Shown here piece by piece: positions 44,436 to 54,069 of a stretch of 64,000 bases of DNA. The notes beneath the pieces are model-generated. The model was not told the origin of the DNA, did not search any database, and saw only the letters and a program-made list of their open reading frames with translations. This stretch comes from Bacteroides intestinalis DSM 17393. GTDB lineage: Bacteria > Bacteroidota > Bacteroidia > Bacteroidales > Bacteroidaceae. Location of the stretch: positions 434,001 to 498,000 of the forward strand of contig NZ_ABJL02000006.1 in the NCBI RefSeq assembly GCF_000172175.1. Reading direction: 5' to 3'. A program made the translations under genes and the position numbers. Each line of letters opens with the position of its first letter. The stretch's first letter is position 1.

Positions 44436-45028
44436 AACTTCGCCAGCATCTCTAAAAGTTCAGTCCATTCAACTTTAGTATATCTGGAAGACACCTGAGT
44501 AGGTGTCAACGATATCTCTTTGTTCGAGAAGTCAGTAAGAACAATTTTACCTTTCTCTAAAGAAGGGATACCCAGTTCTTTGCCCGTCAAAGTGGCCTTA
44601 CCACCGGGTTTGGCAGCATCAAAAAGAATCTTTTCCAGATAGGCAAAGTCTGCCTTCCTAGGCAGGATGTCTTTCAATTCTTTGCGGGTAGCCTGAACAT
44701 AACGTTTTCCCATACGATCTACGACCAGTACATCGTTGGGAGTGATTTCCAATCGAGCTATTTCACTGCGAAGAATAGGCATCAAAAAAGAAAGTTGCAT
44801 ACGTTCTCCGCTCACAAGCTTCATTGTACCATTCACTGTAACTGTACCTCCTTTATTAGGAATGGTCAGTTGTACCTTAGAAGACAAATAGCGGGGTTCT
44901 CCTGTTGATGAAGTCATTTTCCGGGAAGTCTTACAGCCGGAAAGACCTAGCACTAGACTTAGGAGAAGCAAAAAGGGCAGGATACGAATACATCCTGCTG
45001 TGCTGTATTTGCTGTGTAATACTCTCAT
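44432..45028 (-). CDS. DUF4292 family lipoprotein
   Basis: 198 residues with the lipobox LSGC after a hydrophobic stretch. The mature part is a LolB/LppX-like beta sheet (VQLTIPNKGGTVTVNGTMKLVSGERMQLSFLMPILRSEIARLEIT), the usual description of DUF4292 in Bacteroidetes. It may carry or sense lipids in the periplasm; the function is unproven. It overlaps its neighbours by 4 bp on both sides, so the three genes are translationally coupled. Confidence 0.85.
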   Translation of the reverse strand: MRVLHSKYSTAGCIRILPFLLLLSLVLGLSGCKTSRKMTSSTGEPRYLSSKVQLTIPNKGGTVTVNGTMKLVSGERMQLSFLMPILRSEIARLEITPNDVLVVDRMGKRYVQATRKELKDILPRKADFAYLEKILFDAAKPGGKATLTGKELGIPSLEKGKIVLTDFSNKEISLTPTQVSSRYTKVEWTELLEMLAKL

Positions 45029-46785
45029 TCTGGTATATATTTCTTTTTCTCAATCTTCTTTTTCAATGTTTTGGACTCACTGCCCATTTCCTGGGCCTGC
45101 TTCCAATACTTCAAGGCACCGTCCACATCACCGGTCATATAATAGATATCACCGCAATGCTCTACAATGGTGTCACTCTTATCACCCTCATTCTTCATAG
45201 CATCGTCTATATAAAGGCGTGCTTCAGCATAATTACCTTTCTCAAATAAAATCCAGGCATAAGTATCCAGGTAAGTAGAATTATTCGGCTCAGCCTTCAC
45301 GGTTTTATAACTCATTTCCTCCGCTTTATCCAGATCACGACGTTCCAGAGAAAGATAATAAGCATAGTTATTCATGGCTCCGATATTCGCCGAATTGTAA
45401 ACCAATGCAGAATCGTATGCGGCATAGGCCTCTGCATTCATCTTTTTCGTATGATAAATATCACCCATGATGGCATAGAAATCCGAAACGACTTCTTTCT
45501 TGCTCTTTTCCGTAATGTTTCCCAATGCCTTCTGGCAAACGGCAAGTGCATCGTCTGCCCGTTCTGCCTGATTATAAGCTATAGCAAGATAGAAATAGAA
45601 TTCCAACATATCCGGATTGGATTCAACACCTGCCTCACAAAGCCGGATCACTTCTTTATAATCTTCTTTACGAACCGCTTCACCCAGAAGCGTCATACGG
45701 GCGGCTGTGTTGGTAGGATCTATGTCCAACACCTGTTCCAGCACAGGCATTGTTTCTTTATTCATCCCTTTGGAAAGGAGATATTGGGCATAGAGCATAG
45801 GCATTTGTGCATCGTCCTGATCCTGTTCCAAGATACGGTCGAAAAGAGTAATCACGCGAGTACTATCCTTGCCTGCCCGTTCATTCTCAACCACAAACTG
45901 GCGCATCACATTCAATTTAGTATCGGAAGGTACTTTCTTGTTCAGCAAAAGGGTATCCAATTGCTGTTCATAGAGTTCTTTCTGTCCGGTCTGCTCATAG
46001 TAGGATGCCAGTGAGTACATGGCCATGGCATTATCCGGCTCGGTAGCAAGTACCTTCTTGTACATGTTGTAAGCTTCATCCTTTTTGCCATTCTGCATAT
46101 AGACATCCCCCAGCACTACTTGATAACGCATATCCATCGGATATTCTTCCACCAGACTTTCAATCTCACGGAAAGCACTCTGATTATCTTTCATCTGTAA
46201 GTAGATGCGGAATTTCTCCATACTGAGCTGCTCGTTCTTACCCATTTTTTCTTCCAGACGATTCAGAGTAGTAATCACATTATCATACTCTTCCAAACGA
46301 TTATATATTTCCAGCAAGCTGTACAGAGCATCCATCTTATCCGGGAAGCGGGTGACCATGCTTTCCAGCAAGTCAGTAGCCTTTTGCATCTCGTTCTGTT
46401 GTTGGTACAGGCTTGCCAGTCCCTGACTATACCAGTAATTATCCGGATCATTCTCCACAGCTTTTTCTAAAGCTGCCTGTCCCTGGGGAACTTGTTTAAG
46501 GAACATGTAATATTGCGATATTTCATATAGAGCCGATGACGCATTCGGATTGATGCTCAGACAGTGCTGCAACAAATCGAAAGCAGCTCCATAATCATTT
46601 TGCATCTTCAGGCGGGAGGCTTCCAGAAAGAAGTAATCGTATTTACGCTGTTGTTCGGGCGTAAGCATAACCTGCGTCTTCATCCCTTTCCGTTGCTTCT
46701 TACCTCCCTGACGGGAAGTGCCACACGATACAAGTAACGCGCACAACAAGAAAAGCGATAGTATGTTAAATCTAATCTTCATCAT
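45025..46785 (-). CDS. Tetratricopeptide repeat lipoprotein
   Basis: 586 residues from MMKIRFNILSLFLLCALLVSC; MKIRF one codon later and MQLMMKIRF at 46794 are alternatives. After the lipobox LVSC come at least a dozen TPR units (AAFDLLQHCLSINPNASSALYEIS, AALEKAVENDPDNYWYSQGLASLYQ, YNMYKKVLATEPDNAMAMYSLASYY, YAAYDSALVYNSANIGAMNNYAYYL). It is a scaffold for protein contacts in the periplasm or at the outer membrane. Coupling to the DUF4292 and EnvC-like genes suggests a common envelope or division role. Confidence 0.88.
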   Translation of the reverse strand: MMKIRFNILSLFLLCALLVSCGTSRQGGKKQRKGMKTQVMLTPEQQRKYDYFFLEASRLKMQNDYGAAFDLLQHCLSINPNASSALYEISQYYMFLKQVPQGQAALEKAVENDPDNYWYSQGLASLYQQQNEMQKATDLLESMVTRFPDKMDALYSLLEIYNRLEEYDNVITTLNRLEEKMGKNEQLSMEKFRIYLQMKDNQSAFREIESLVEEYPMDMRYQVVLGDVYMQNGKKDEAYNMYKKVLATEPDNAMAMYSLASYYEQTGQKELYEQQLDTLLLNKKVPSDTKLNVMRQFVVENERAGKDSTRVITLFDRILEQDQDDAQMPMLYAQYLLSKGMNKETMPVLEQVLDIDPTNTAARMTLLGEAVRKEDYKEVIRLCEAGVESNPDMLEFYFYLAIAYNQAERADDALAVCQKALGNITEKSKKEVVSDFYAIMGDIYHTKKMNAEAYAAYDSALVYNSANIGAMNNYAYYLSLERRDLDKAEEMSYKTVKAEPNNSTYLDTYAWILFEKGNYAEARLYIDDAMKNEGDKSDTIVEHCGDIYYMTGDVDGALKYWKQAQEMGSESKTLKKKIEKKKYIPE

Positions 46786-46803
46786 CAGTTGCAATTATCA
46801 ATG

Positions 46804-47235
46804 TTACACTCCCGTATGGCCGAAACCACCGGCACCGCGCACCGTTTCATCCAACACTTCCACTTCCTGCCAGGTGGCTTGTTCGTGGCGTGCTATCACC
46901 ATCTGGGCTACACGTTCCCCATCTTCTATCACAAAAGTCTCCGATGACAGGTTTACAAGGATGATACAAACTTCCCCACGGTAATCGGCATCAATCGTTC
47001 CCGGAGAGTTCAACACAGTAATACCTTTCTTTATAGCCAAACCACTGCGAGGACGTACTTGTGCTTCGAATCCCGGCGGCAGGGCAATATATAATCCCGT
47101 AGGTACTAGGCAACGCTGCATCGGAGCTAACGAAATAGGTTCTGAAAGATTAGCACGGATGTCCATTCCTGCGGACAGTTCGGTGGCATAAGCCGGAAGC
47201 GGATGTTTCGATTTATTAATGATTTGTACGTTCAT
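46804..47235 (-). CDS. dut: dUTP pyrophosphatase
   Basis: 143 residues from MNVQIINKSKHPLPAYAT. The five trimeric dUTPase motifs are present: SAGMDIRA, RPRSGLAIKKG, NSPGTIDADYRGE, ERVAQMVI and the C-terminal Gly-rich RGAGGFGHTG. It hydrolyses dUTP to dUMP, keeping uracil out of DNA. The start at 47235 is preferred over 47298, which would run into the dGTPase promoter. It is first in the operon with the TPR, DUF4292 and EnvC-like genes and divergent from dgt. Confidence 0.95.
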   Translation of the reverse strand: MNVQIINKSKHPLPAYATELSAGMDIRANLSEPISLAPMQRCLVPTGLYIALPPGFEAQVRPRSGLAIKKGITVLNSPGTIDADYRGEVCIILVNLSSETFVIEDGERVAQMVIARHEQATWQEVEVLDETVRGAGGFGHTGV

Positions 47236-47293
47236 ATTCAAGTCGTTTACTATATTAACGGGCGAAAATACGGAATTTGAAGCAAAATAATGA

Positions 47294-47301
47294 TACATTT
47301 G
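47294..47301 (+). promoter_or_regulatory. -7 element of dgt
   Basis: TACATTTG, 24 bp before the ATG at 47326. It lies between the divergent dut and dgt genes and excludes the upstream ATG at 47290. Confidence 0.6.
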
Positions 47302-47325
47302 CAGTTAAATAATAACAAAGTAACC

Positions 47326-48654
47326 ATGATGAATTGGAATACCCTCATATCTGCCAAGCGTTTCGGACTGGAAGAGTTTCATCAGGAGCGTCACGAAAAC
47401 CGTTCAGAGTTCCAGCGTGACTATGACCGTCTCGTTTTTTCAGCTCCTTTCCGCCGCTTGCAGAACAAAACACAAGTCTTTCCCCTTCCGGGTAGTATTT
47501 TCGTACACAACCGCCTGACACATAGCCTTGAGGTATCCTGTGTAGGCCGCTCATTAGGGACTGATGTAGCCAAGGCAATCCTTGCCCGTCAGCCCGAACT
47601 GCAAAATTCTTATCTTCCAGAAATAGGTTCCATTGTATCAGCTGCCTGCCTGGCACACGATTTAGGTAATCCCCCTTTCGGACACTCCGGAGAGCGGGCC
47701 ATCTCCACTTTTTTCTCCGAAGGAAAAGGTATGGCACTGAAAGAGCAACTTCCTGCCGCACAATGGGAAGACTTGACACATTTTGAAGGAAACGCCAATG
47801 CTTTCCGCTTACTCACCCATCAGTTCGAAGGACGGCGCAAAGGTGGCTTCGTTCTTACCTACTCCACTCTGGCAAGCATCGTAAAATACCCCTTTTCATC
47901 GAGTTTAGCCGGTAAAAAGTCCAAATTCGGCTTCTTCACTACAGAAGAAGAAAGTTTCCGACGGATAGCCGAAGAACTGGGAATGAAGAGGCTAAATGAT
48001 GATCCACTGAAATATGCCCGCCACCCGCTCGTCTACCTAGTAGAAGCAGCAGACGACATCTGTTACCAGATGATGGACATTGAAGATGCCCATAAACTAA
48101 AGATACTCACTACCGGAGAAACACAAGATTTACTCCTTTCTTACTTTCCTGAAGAGCGTAAGGCTCACATGCTCAAAACACTGGATTTTGTCAGCGATGT
48201 CAATGAGCAAATAGCTTATCTACGTTCTTGTGTCATTGGATTGCTAATCCAAGAATGTACTCAGGCCTTCCTGAACAATGAAGAAAGAATATTGGAAGGA
48301 GAATTCGAAGGAAGTCTCATCAAACATATATCCGAACTGCCTGCCAGTGCTTACAATCATTGTGCCGACATTTCTCTAAAGAAGATTTATCGCTCACGCG
48401 ACGTATTGGATATTGAACTTGCCGGTTTCCGCATCATCAGCACTCTGCTAGACTTAATGATAGATGCCGTTCGTTCACCTGAAAAGGCTTACTCACAGCT
48501 ACTCATCAACCGGGTATCCGGCCAGTATAATATAAAAGCGCCCATACTCTATGAAAGAATACAGGCGGTATTGGATTATATCTCCGGTATGACAGATGTC
48601 TTCGCTCTCGACCTTTACAGGAAAATAAATGGGAATAGTCTTCCGGCAGTATGA
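47326..48654 (+). CDS. dgt: dGTP triphosphohydrolase
   Basis: 442 residues from MMNWNTLISAKRFG. An HD-domain enzyme: RDYDRLVFSAPFRRLQNKTQVFPL, HNRLTHSLEVS, CLAHDLGNPPFGHSGE and DDICYQMMDIEDAHKL contain the metal-binding His and Asp residues. It releases tripolyphosphate from dGTP, so it acts on the dNTP pool; it is divergent from dut, another pool enzyme. The start at 47326 is set by the promoter element; 47329 is equally possible. Confidence 0.93.
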   Translation: MMNWNTLISAKRFGLEEFHQERHENRSEFQRDYDRLVFSAPFRRLQNKTQVFPLPGSIFVHNRLTHSLEVSCVGRSLGTDVAKAILARQPELQNSYLPEIGSIVSAACLAHDLGNPPFGHSGERAISTFFSEGKGMALKEQLPAAQWEDLTHFEGNANAFRLLTHQFEGRRKGGFVLTYSTLASIVKYPFSSSLAGKKSKFGFFTTEEESFRRIAEELGMKRLNDDPLKYARHPLVYLVEAADDICYQMMDIEDAHKLKILTTGETQDLLLSYFPEERKAHMLKTLDFVSDVNEQIAYLRSCVIGLLIQECTQAFLNNEERILEGEFEGSLIKHISELPASAYNHCADISLKKIYRSRDVLDIELAGFRIISTLLDLMIDAVRSPEKAYSQLLINRVSGQYNIKAPILYERIQAVLDYISGMTDVFALDLYRKINGNSLPAV

Positions 48655-48760
48655 GATAACTGAATTCCAAATTTAGCTATTCTATGTTCAAAAACATCCA
48701 ATAACGGCATTTGAGACTCCTAAACGATTAATGATGCATCAATAACCTTAAATCTTTTTT

Positions 48761-48768
48761 TATATTTG
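48761..48768 (+). promoter_or_regulatory. -7 element of the GH95 gene
   Basis: TATATTTG, 99 bp before the start, giving a leader of about 90 nt. Confidence 0.5.
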
Positions 48769-48867
48769 CCCAGCCTTCTACCTCATTCAGGTGTCAGCAT
48801 TTAAAGAAAAGAATTCGAAGGATGATTGATTTATATAGAATAGAACTAAATTAAATATCTACTTATT

Positions 48868-51321
48868 ATGAAGAACTTTTGTGTATTTCTTGTTAGTGCC
48901 TTATTCCTACTACCCACAGTACAAGCTGTAGAAACGGATTACAGGCAGGGGCTTTCTATCTGGTTCGACACTCCCAACAGTTTGGCCGGACAAGCTGTAT
49001 GGTTACGAAGCAATGGTAACCGGGGAGCTAATCTCGACCGGGAATGGGAAAGTCGGTCACTACCAATCGGAAACGGTAGCCTGGGAGCTAATATTCTAGG
49101 CTCGGTTGCCGCCGAAAGAATCACCCTCAATGAAAAAACGCTCTGGAGAGGCGGACCTAATACGTCCGGTGGTGCCGACTATTATTGGAACGTTAACAAA
49201 CAATCCGCCCCTATTCTAAAAGAAATCAGGCAGGCATTCACCGAAGGAAACGGAGAGAAAGCAGCACAACTGACCCGCAAAAACTTCAACGGATTAGCTG
49301 CTTATGAAGAAAAAGACGAACACCCGTTCCGATTCGGCTCATTCACCACGATGGGAGAACTTTATATAGAAACCGATTTAAGTGAACTACGAATGAAGAA
49401 CTACCGCCGCATATTATCTTTGGATTCAGCCATGGCCGTGGTACAATTCGACAAAGAAGGCGTGCAATACCGCCGCAAGTATTTCATATCTTACCCGGAC
49501 AGTGTGATGGCAATGGAGTTCTCCGCCGATAAAGCAGGAAAGCAGAATCTTGTATTGAGCTATGCCCCAAACCCGGAAGCCCAAAGCAATATACGTACCG
49601 ATGGAACCGACGGTTTAGTGTATACCGGAGTCCTGAACAATAACGGAATGAAATTTGCTTTCCGCATCAAAGCGATTGCAAAAGGCGGAACCGTTATAGC
49701 ACAGAATGACCGGTTGATAGTGAAGGGTGCCGACCGGGTAGTATTCCTGCTCACCGCAGACACCGACTACAAGATGAACTTCAATCCGGATTTCAAAAAT
49801 CCGAAAACTTACGTAGGCGATGATCCGGAACTCACAACGCAATCCATGATGAACCAAGCGTTGTTGAAAGGATATGAGACATTGGCTAACAACCATAAAG
49901 CAGACTATACGGCACTGTTCAACAGAGTTAAACTGACCTTAAACCCCGATGTTACCGGGTCCGATTTGCCAACCTACCAGCGTTTGGCAAACTACCGGAA
50001 AGGACAACCGGACTTCCGCCTGGAGGAACTGTACTATCAATTCGGGCGCTACCTGTTGATAGCCAGTTCACGACCGGGAAATCTACCGGCCAACTTGCAA
50101 GGAATGTGGCACAATAACCTGGACGGCCCTTGGCGTGTGGATTACCATAATAACATCAATATTCAGATGAACTACTGGCCAGCCGGTCCTACGAATCTTA
50201 GCGAATGTACCTGGCCGTTGATCGACTTTATCCGGGGATTAGTGAAACCGGGTGAGAAAACTGCACAAGCCTACTTTGCCGCACGCGGCTGGACAGCTTC
50301 CATTTCTGCCAATATATTTGGATTTACCTCACCGCTTTCCAGTGAGATAATGGCATGGAATTTTAACCCGATGGCCGGTCCGTGGCTGGCAACGCATATC
50401 TGGGAGTATTATGACTACACGAGAGACCGGAACTTCTTGAAAGAGGTTGGCTATGATCTGATTAAGAGCAGTGCACAATTCACTGTAGATTATCTGTGGC
50501 ACAAGCCAGACGGTACCTATACAGCCGCTCCCTCTACATCCCCCGAACACGGTCCGGTTGACGAAGGCGCCACCTTTGTACATGCCGTAGTGCGTGAGAT
50601 TCTTCTGGATGCCATTGAAGCAAGTAAAGTACTGGGCGTAGACAGCAGAGAACGCAAGCATTGGCAAGAAGTGCTGGCCCACCTTGTTCCTTACAAAATA
50701 GGACGCTACGGACAATTACTGGAATGGTCGAAAGACATCGATGATCCCAACGACAAACATCGTCATGTAAACCATTTATTCGGTTTGCATCCAGGACGCA
50801 CACTTTCACCAGTAACTACTCCGGAACTGGCAAAAGCAGCAAGAATCGTGTTAGAACACCGTGGTGACGGAGCAACCGGCTGGAGTATGGGATGGAAGTT
50901 AAACCAATGGGCAAGACTTCAGGATGGTAATCACGCATATACCCTGTTCGGCAATCTGCTGAAAAACGGCACTCTGGATAACCTGTGGGATACACATGCA
51001 CCATTCCAAATAGACGGAAACTTTGGAGGAACAGCTGGTGTAACAGAAATGCTCCTGCAAAGCCACATGGGCTTCATTCAGTTGTTACCAGCACTACCGG
51101 ATGCCTGGAAAGACGGGGTGGTAAGTGGGCTTTGCGCCAAAGGAAACTTTGAGGTTTCCATCTCCTGGAAAAACAACCGGCTGGATGAGGCAATACTTGT
51201 ATCAAAAGCAGGAGCTCCATGCACCGTCAGATATGAAGACAAGACACTTTCATTCAAGACTGTAAAAGGAAAGACTTATAAAGTCAAAGTAGACGGAGAT
51301 AAACTGACGCAAATCCAATAA
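48868..51321 (+). CDS. GH95 alpha-L-fucosidase/galactosidase
   Basis: 817 residues with the signal peptide MKNFCVFLVSALFLLPTVQA. The N-terminal beta domain (PIGNGSLGANILGSVAAERITLNEKTLWRGGP) is followed by an (alpha/alpha)6 barrel with HNNINIQMNYWPAGPTNLSEC (about 428-448) holding conserved Asn residues, and APSTSPEHG, then WDTHAPFQIDGNFGGTAGVTEML. GH95 enzymes are inverting 1,2-alpha-L-fucosidases, with some galactosidases. It probably works with the GH operon to the right on fucosylated glycans, though it stands alone on the other strand. Confidence 0.93.
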   Translation: MKNFCVFLVSALFLLPTVQAVETDYRQGLSIWFDTPNSLAGQAVWLRSNGNRGANLDREWESRSLPIGNGSLGANILGSVAAERITLNEKTLWRGGPNTSGGADYYWNVNKQSAPILKEIRQAFTEGNGEKAAQLTRKNFNGLAAYEEKDEHPFRFGSFTTMGELYIETDLSELRMKNYRRILSLDSAMAVVQFDKEGVQYRRKYFISYPDSVMAMEFSADKAGKQNLVLSYAPNPEAQSNIRTDGTDGLVYTGVLNNNGMKFAFRIKAIAKGGTVIAQNDRLIVKGADRVVFLLTADTDYKMNFNPDFKNPKTYVGDDPELTTQSMMNQALLKGYETLANNHKADYTALFNRVKLTLNPDVTGSDLPTYQRLANYRKGQPDFRLEELYYQFGRYLLIASSRPGNLPANLQGMWHNNLDGPWRVDYHNNINIQMNYWPAGPTNLSECTWPLIDFIRGLVKPGEKTAQAYFAARGWTASISANIFGFTSPLSSEIMAWNFNPMAGPWLATHIWEYYDYTRDRNFLKEVGYDLIKSSAQFTVDYLWHKPDGTYTAAPSTSPEHGPVDEGATFVHAVVREILLDAIEASKVLGVDSRERKHWQEVLAHLVPYKIGRYGQLLEWSKDIDDPNDKHRHVNHLFGLHPGRTLSPVTTPELAKAARIVLEHRGDGATGWSMGWKLNQWARLQDGNHAYTLFGNLLKNGTLDNLWDTHAPFQIDGNFGGTAGVTEMLLQSHMGFIQLLPALPDAWKDGVVSGLCAKGNFEVSISWKNNRLDEAILVSKAGAPCTVRYEDKTLSFKTVKGKTYKVKVDGDKLTQIQ

Positions 51322-51348
51322 AGAAAATGCTTTAGATATACCGGAGAA

Positions 51349-51390
51349 AATAAGAAAGCGGAGAATGAGCTCACTCTCCGCTTTCTTATT
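51349..51390. terminator. Two-way terminator after GH95
   Basis: A perfect 16-bp inverted repeat (51349-51364, 51375-51390) with T-rich tails. It lies between the converging GH95 and GNAT genes. Confidence 0.85.
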
Positions 51391-51405
51391 TTTATTTAGC
51401 ACCTT

Positions 51406-52392
51406 TCATCTACTTGGAAAGAAAACTTTATTAGCCCCGGAGGTAAGTTTGCAGGCCTCCGGCTCATTCTCGATAAACGACTGGATATGGCGGATACGTT
51501 TTTCTGCCAGAATCTCATCCACAGCAATCAGAATGCCGGTTTCTTCTACATCACCGAAACCATAGTTAATGGCAGTACCGAACATACGCATAGTCGGACT
51601 CAAACTCATGTAAGCATTCACCAACGGCGGAATGTTATACCCCAACTTACGTATCTCACAATTCAATATTTTATAGTCTTCCTTAAAGGTATTCTTACAG
51701 AACAAAGCAGCCAAATCCTCCTCCTTAGCTTCCATTTCAAGTGGTTTCATCGGAGTTATCAAATTTTCCTTATCCCCAAAATGTTTCTTCAGGAAATAAA
51801 GAATCATGTCTCTTCCCTGACGATGATAACTTGGATACATAGTTACTTTACCAAAGAAATACTTCACATTGGGCATTACCACCGTCAGTGCTCCTAAGCC
51901 GTCCCACAGATTATCCAATGCAAATAAGCCTTTACTACCGGCACGGGTAGATTGATACTCAACTGTAACAAACGAACGTCCCAACTCAATGGTAGTAGGG
52001 AGATACTCCTTCAAAAACTTTTCAGAGAAATTGAACATGTGGGCTGTAGCCAAAATGGGAGCCCCCTTTTCGTCATACCGAACGTCTGTACCAAGAAGGT
52101 AACGATAACCACCTAATATCTCTTCCGCCTCCGGATTCCAGACAATCAACTGTTTGTAGGGATTTTCCATGATATCGTATTCATCGATATCCAGCGGTTT
52201 TCCTGTACCTCCGCCTGCTGCACGAAAAGCGATCTCACGTAGACGTCCGATTTCTTTCATTATATTCGGAGAATCCTGAGCTGTAATGATATAAATCTGA
52301 TTATGGCTCTTATTTGTCATACGCAGACGCTTCTCTTCGGTCAATTCCGCTTTCAAAAGCTCCTTACTTATAGGTTCAATAATCTCTTCCAT
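51406..52392 (-). CDS. glsB: GNAT-type N-acyltransferase, GlsB-like
   Basis: 328 residues. The OlsB/hemolysin-type acyltransferase family: IGRLREIAFRAAGGGTGKPLDIDEYD, ILGGYRYLLG, ELGRSFVTVEYQ and a late NIPPLVNAYMSLSPTMRMFGTAINYGFGDVEETGILI. In Bacteroides thetaiotaomicron the N-acyltransferase GlsB and O-acyltransferase GlsA, encoded side by side, make glycine lipids. Here the adjacent upstream gene is an acyltransferase of the right type, so the assignment is by family and pairing. The gene name is therefore likely but not proven. Confidence 0.78.
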   Translation of the reverse strand: MEEIIEPISKELLKAELTEEKRLRMTNKSHNQIYIITAQDSPNIMKEIGRLREIAFRAAGGGTGKPLDIDEYDIMENPYKQLIVWNPEAEEILGGYRYLLGTDVRYDEKGAPILATAHMFNFSEKFLKEYLPTTIELGRSFVTVEYQSTRAGSKGLFALDNLWDGLGALTVVMPNVKYFFGKVTMYPSYHRQGRDMILYFLKKHFGDKENLITPMKPLEMEAKEEDLAALFCKNTFKEDYKILNCEIRKLGYNIPPLVNAYMSLSPTMRMFGTAINYGFGDVEETGILIAVDEILAEKRIRHIQSFIENEPEACKLTSGANKVFFPSR

Positions 52393-52446
52393 ATTTTTTT
52401 GTTAGTAGTTCTTTAATTCACTTTATCACCTTGTCACTTTACCACC

Positions 52447-53265
52447 TTATAACTTATACACAATGTCTTTCACATAAGCCGCCCACTCGGCAGGAGTCTT
52501 CGATTTATCAAAAGTCTGCCAGGAAATAGGTTTCCCAATGGTTACGGTAAACGTTTTATGACGGTTCTTCAGCATCTCATCCGCAAGATAGAGCATAGCA
52601 ATATTAACCTTGATGCCCAAGAATTTACAGATGTTAGCCAAATTATAAAAAAAGTTCGAATTCCGACCCTCGAAATGAATAGGGACAACATCACGATGTG
52701 TCTGCACGCTCTTTACAATAAAGGTCTTCTTCCAATCCAAGTCACGGATCACTCCATTCTGACGACGGGAACACAACCCAGCCGGGAACATTATCAATTG
52801 ATCATCGGATGCAAAACCTGCTTCTACCATTCTCGGAAAGTCTTTTGCCTGTTTTCCGGTCTTATTAATAGGTATACAGAGAGGGGCTAATCCTTGCAGA
52901 TTCATCAGCAAGTCATTTACCATATACTTCACCTTGCCATTATAAAAAGAGCCCAGTATATATCCCAAGGCCACACCATCCTGGCCTCCCAACGGATGAT
53001 TGGAGACAAAGGTGTAAAGTCCTTCTTTCGGTAGATTTTCTTCTCCCTTCACCACGATATTGGCATCCAGAAATTCCAGGCAGGCTTTTAAAAAGTCTAC
53101 GCCCACTTTATCCTTAGAATCGCGCAGGAAAACATTCAGTTCTTCCTGATGAACAATTCTTTTCAGATAAGAAACTACGAATCTGGGGATATACTTATAG
53201 TACTTCGGAGCCTTTTCCCGGAGTACTTTATCAATATCAATCAAAAATAAAGAGTCGTCAGCCAT
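52447..53265 (-). CDS. glsA: PlsC-type O-acyltransferase, GlsA-like
   Basis: 272 residues from MADDSLFLIDIDKVLREKAPKYYKYIPRF. The start at 53265 is preferred because the -7 element TAATTTTG (53290-53297, minus strand, with ATTG 21 bp upstream) overlaps the longer start at 53292. The active-site motif reads NHPLGGQDG, His and Asp separated by five residues instead of the usual four. FPAGLCSRR is in the place of the second PlsC motif. It probably adds the second acyl chain to N-acylglycine made by the neighbouring GlsB-like enzyme. The genes are 54 bp apart on the same strand. Confidence 0.78.
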   Translation of the reverse strand: MADDSLFLIDIDKVLREKAPKYYKYIPRFVVSYLKRIVHQEELNVFLRDSKDKVGVDFLKACLEFLDANIVVKGEENLPKEGLYTFVSNHPLGGQDGVALGYILGSFYNGKVKYMVNDLLMNLQGLAPLCIPINKTGKQAKDFPRMVEAGFASDDQLIMFPAGLCSRRQNGVIRDLDWKKTFIVKSVQTHRDVVPIHFEGRNSNFFYNLANICKFLGIKVNIAMLYLADEMLKNRHKTFTVTIGKPISWQTFDKSKTPAEWAAYVKDIVYKL

Positions 53266-53364
53266 TCTTTTTAAGATGAAATGATTGCGCAAAATTAACT
53301 CATCTTTTTAATTATACGCAATAAAATTGTCTAAAACTGCACCCAAAAACAAACAAAAGACGCC

Positions 53365-53390
53365 CAAAAACTATCAATTGATAGTTTTTG
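53365..53390. promoter_or_regulatory. Perfect 26-bp palindrome before sigma factor gene 1
   Basis: Centre ATCAATTGAT; half-site CAAAAACTATCAA. It lies 106 bp before the start at 53496. The same sequence occurs before the second sigma gene, so it is a likely operator for a dimeric regulator. Confidence 0.6.
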
Positions 53391-53495
53391 CCCTAAAGAT
53401 TGCTTGAAATGCGTCCGTCGGAGTTAGATAACTTTCGTAAAATTGCAACATCAAAAGTCAAATAAACGAATAACTATATAAAAAAGGAGAACGAT

Positions 53496-53999
53496 ATGAA
53501 CAGTATTACATTCCAAAAAGATTTGCTCGGAGTACAAAACGATTTATTACGTTTCGCATACAAATTAACCTCCGACCGTGAAGAAGCAAATGATTTGCTT
53601 CAGGAAACCTCATTAAAGGCATTGGACAATGAAGATAAATATGTACCGGACACTAATTTCAAAGGCTGGATGTACACCATCATGCGCAATATCTTTATTA
53701 ATAACTATCGCAAGGTGGTTCGCGACCAGACCTTCGTAGACCAGACAGATAATCTTTATCATCTTAATCTGCCACAGGAATCCGGATTTCAAAGCACCGA
53801 AAGCGCTTATGACCTGAAAGAGATGCACCGCATAGTAAATGCCTTGCCACGCGAATATAAGATTCCATTCTCTATGCATGTATCCGGTTTCAAATACCGC
53901 GAAATTGCAGAAAAGCTGGGATTACCCTTAGGCACAGTAAAGAGCCGCATATTCTTTACACGCCAAAAATTGCAGCAAGAACTGAAAGACTTCAGATAA
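53496..53999 (+). CDS. ECF-type RNA polymerase sigma factor (copy 1)
   Basis: 167 residues. Region 2 (LLGVQNDLLRFAYKLTSDREEANDLLQETSLKAL, FKGWMYTIMRNIFINNYRK) and region 4 (MHRIVNALPREYKIPFSMHVSGFKYREIAEKLGLPLGTVKSRIFFTRQKLQQEL) are complete; the size and two-domain layout are those of ECF sigma factors. No anti-sigma gene is adjacent. The protein is nearly identical to the product of the next gene. The start follows AAAAAAGGAGAACGAT, an unusually clear purine-rich site for Bacteroides. Confidence 0.93.
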   Translation: MNSITFQKDLLGVQNDLLRFAYKLTSDREEANDLLQETSLKALDNEDKYVPDTNFKGWMYTIMRNIFINNYRKVVRDQTFVDQTDNLYHLNLPQESGFQSTESAYDLKEMHRIVNALPREYKIPFSMHVSGFKYREIAEKLGLPLGTVKSRIFFTRQKLQQELKDFR

Positions 54000-54069
54000 C
54001 CTGACAGGCAAGATAAAACCAAGTATTACCTTATTCAACCTAAACCGATAACGTTTTGATATAGCACCT

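Noticed and set aside
47290..47325. Earlier start for the dGTPase
   Set aside because: The -7 promoter element at 47294-47301 lies inside the extension, so it would not be transcribed.
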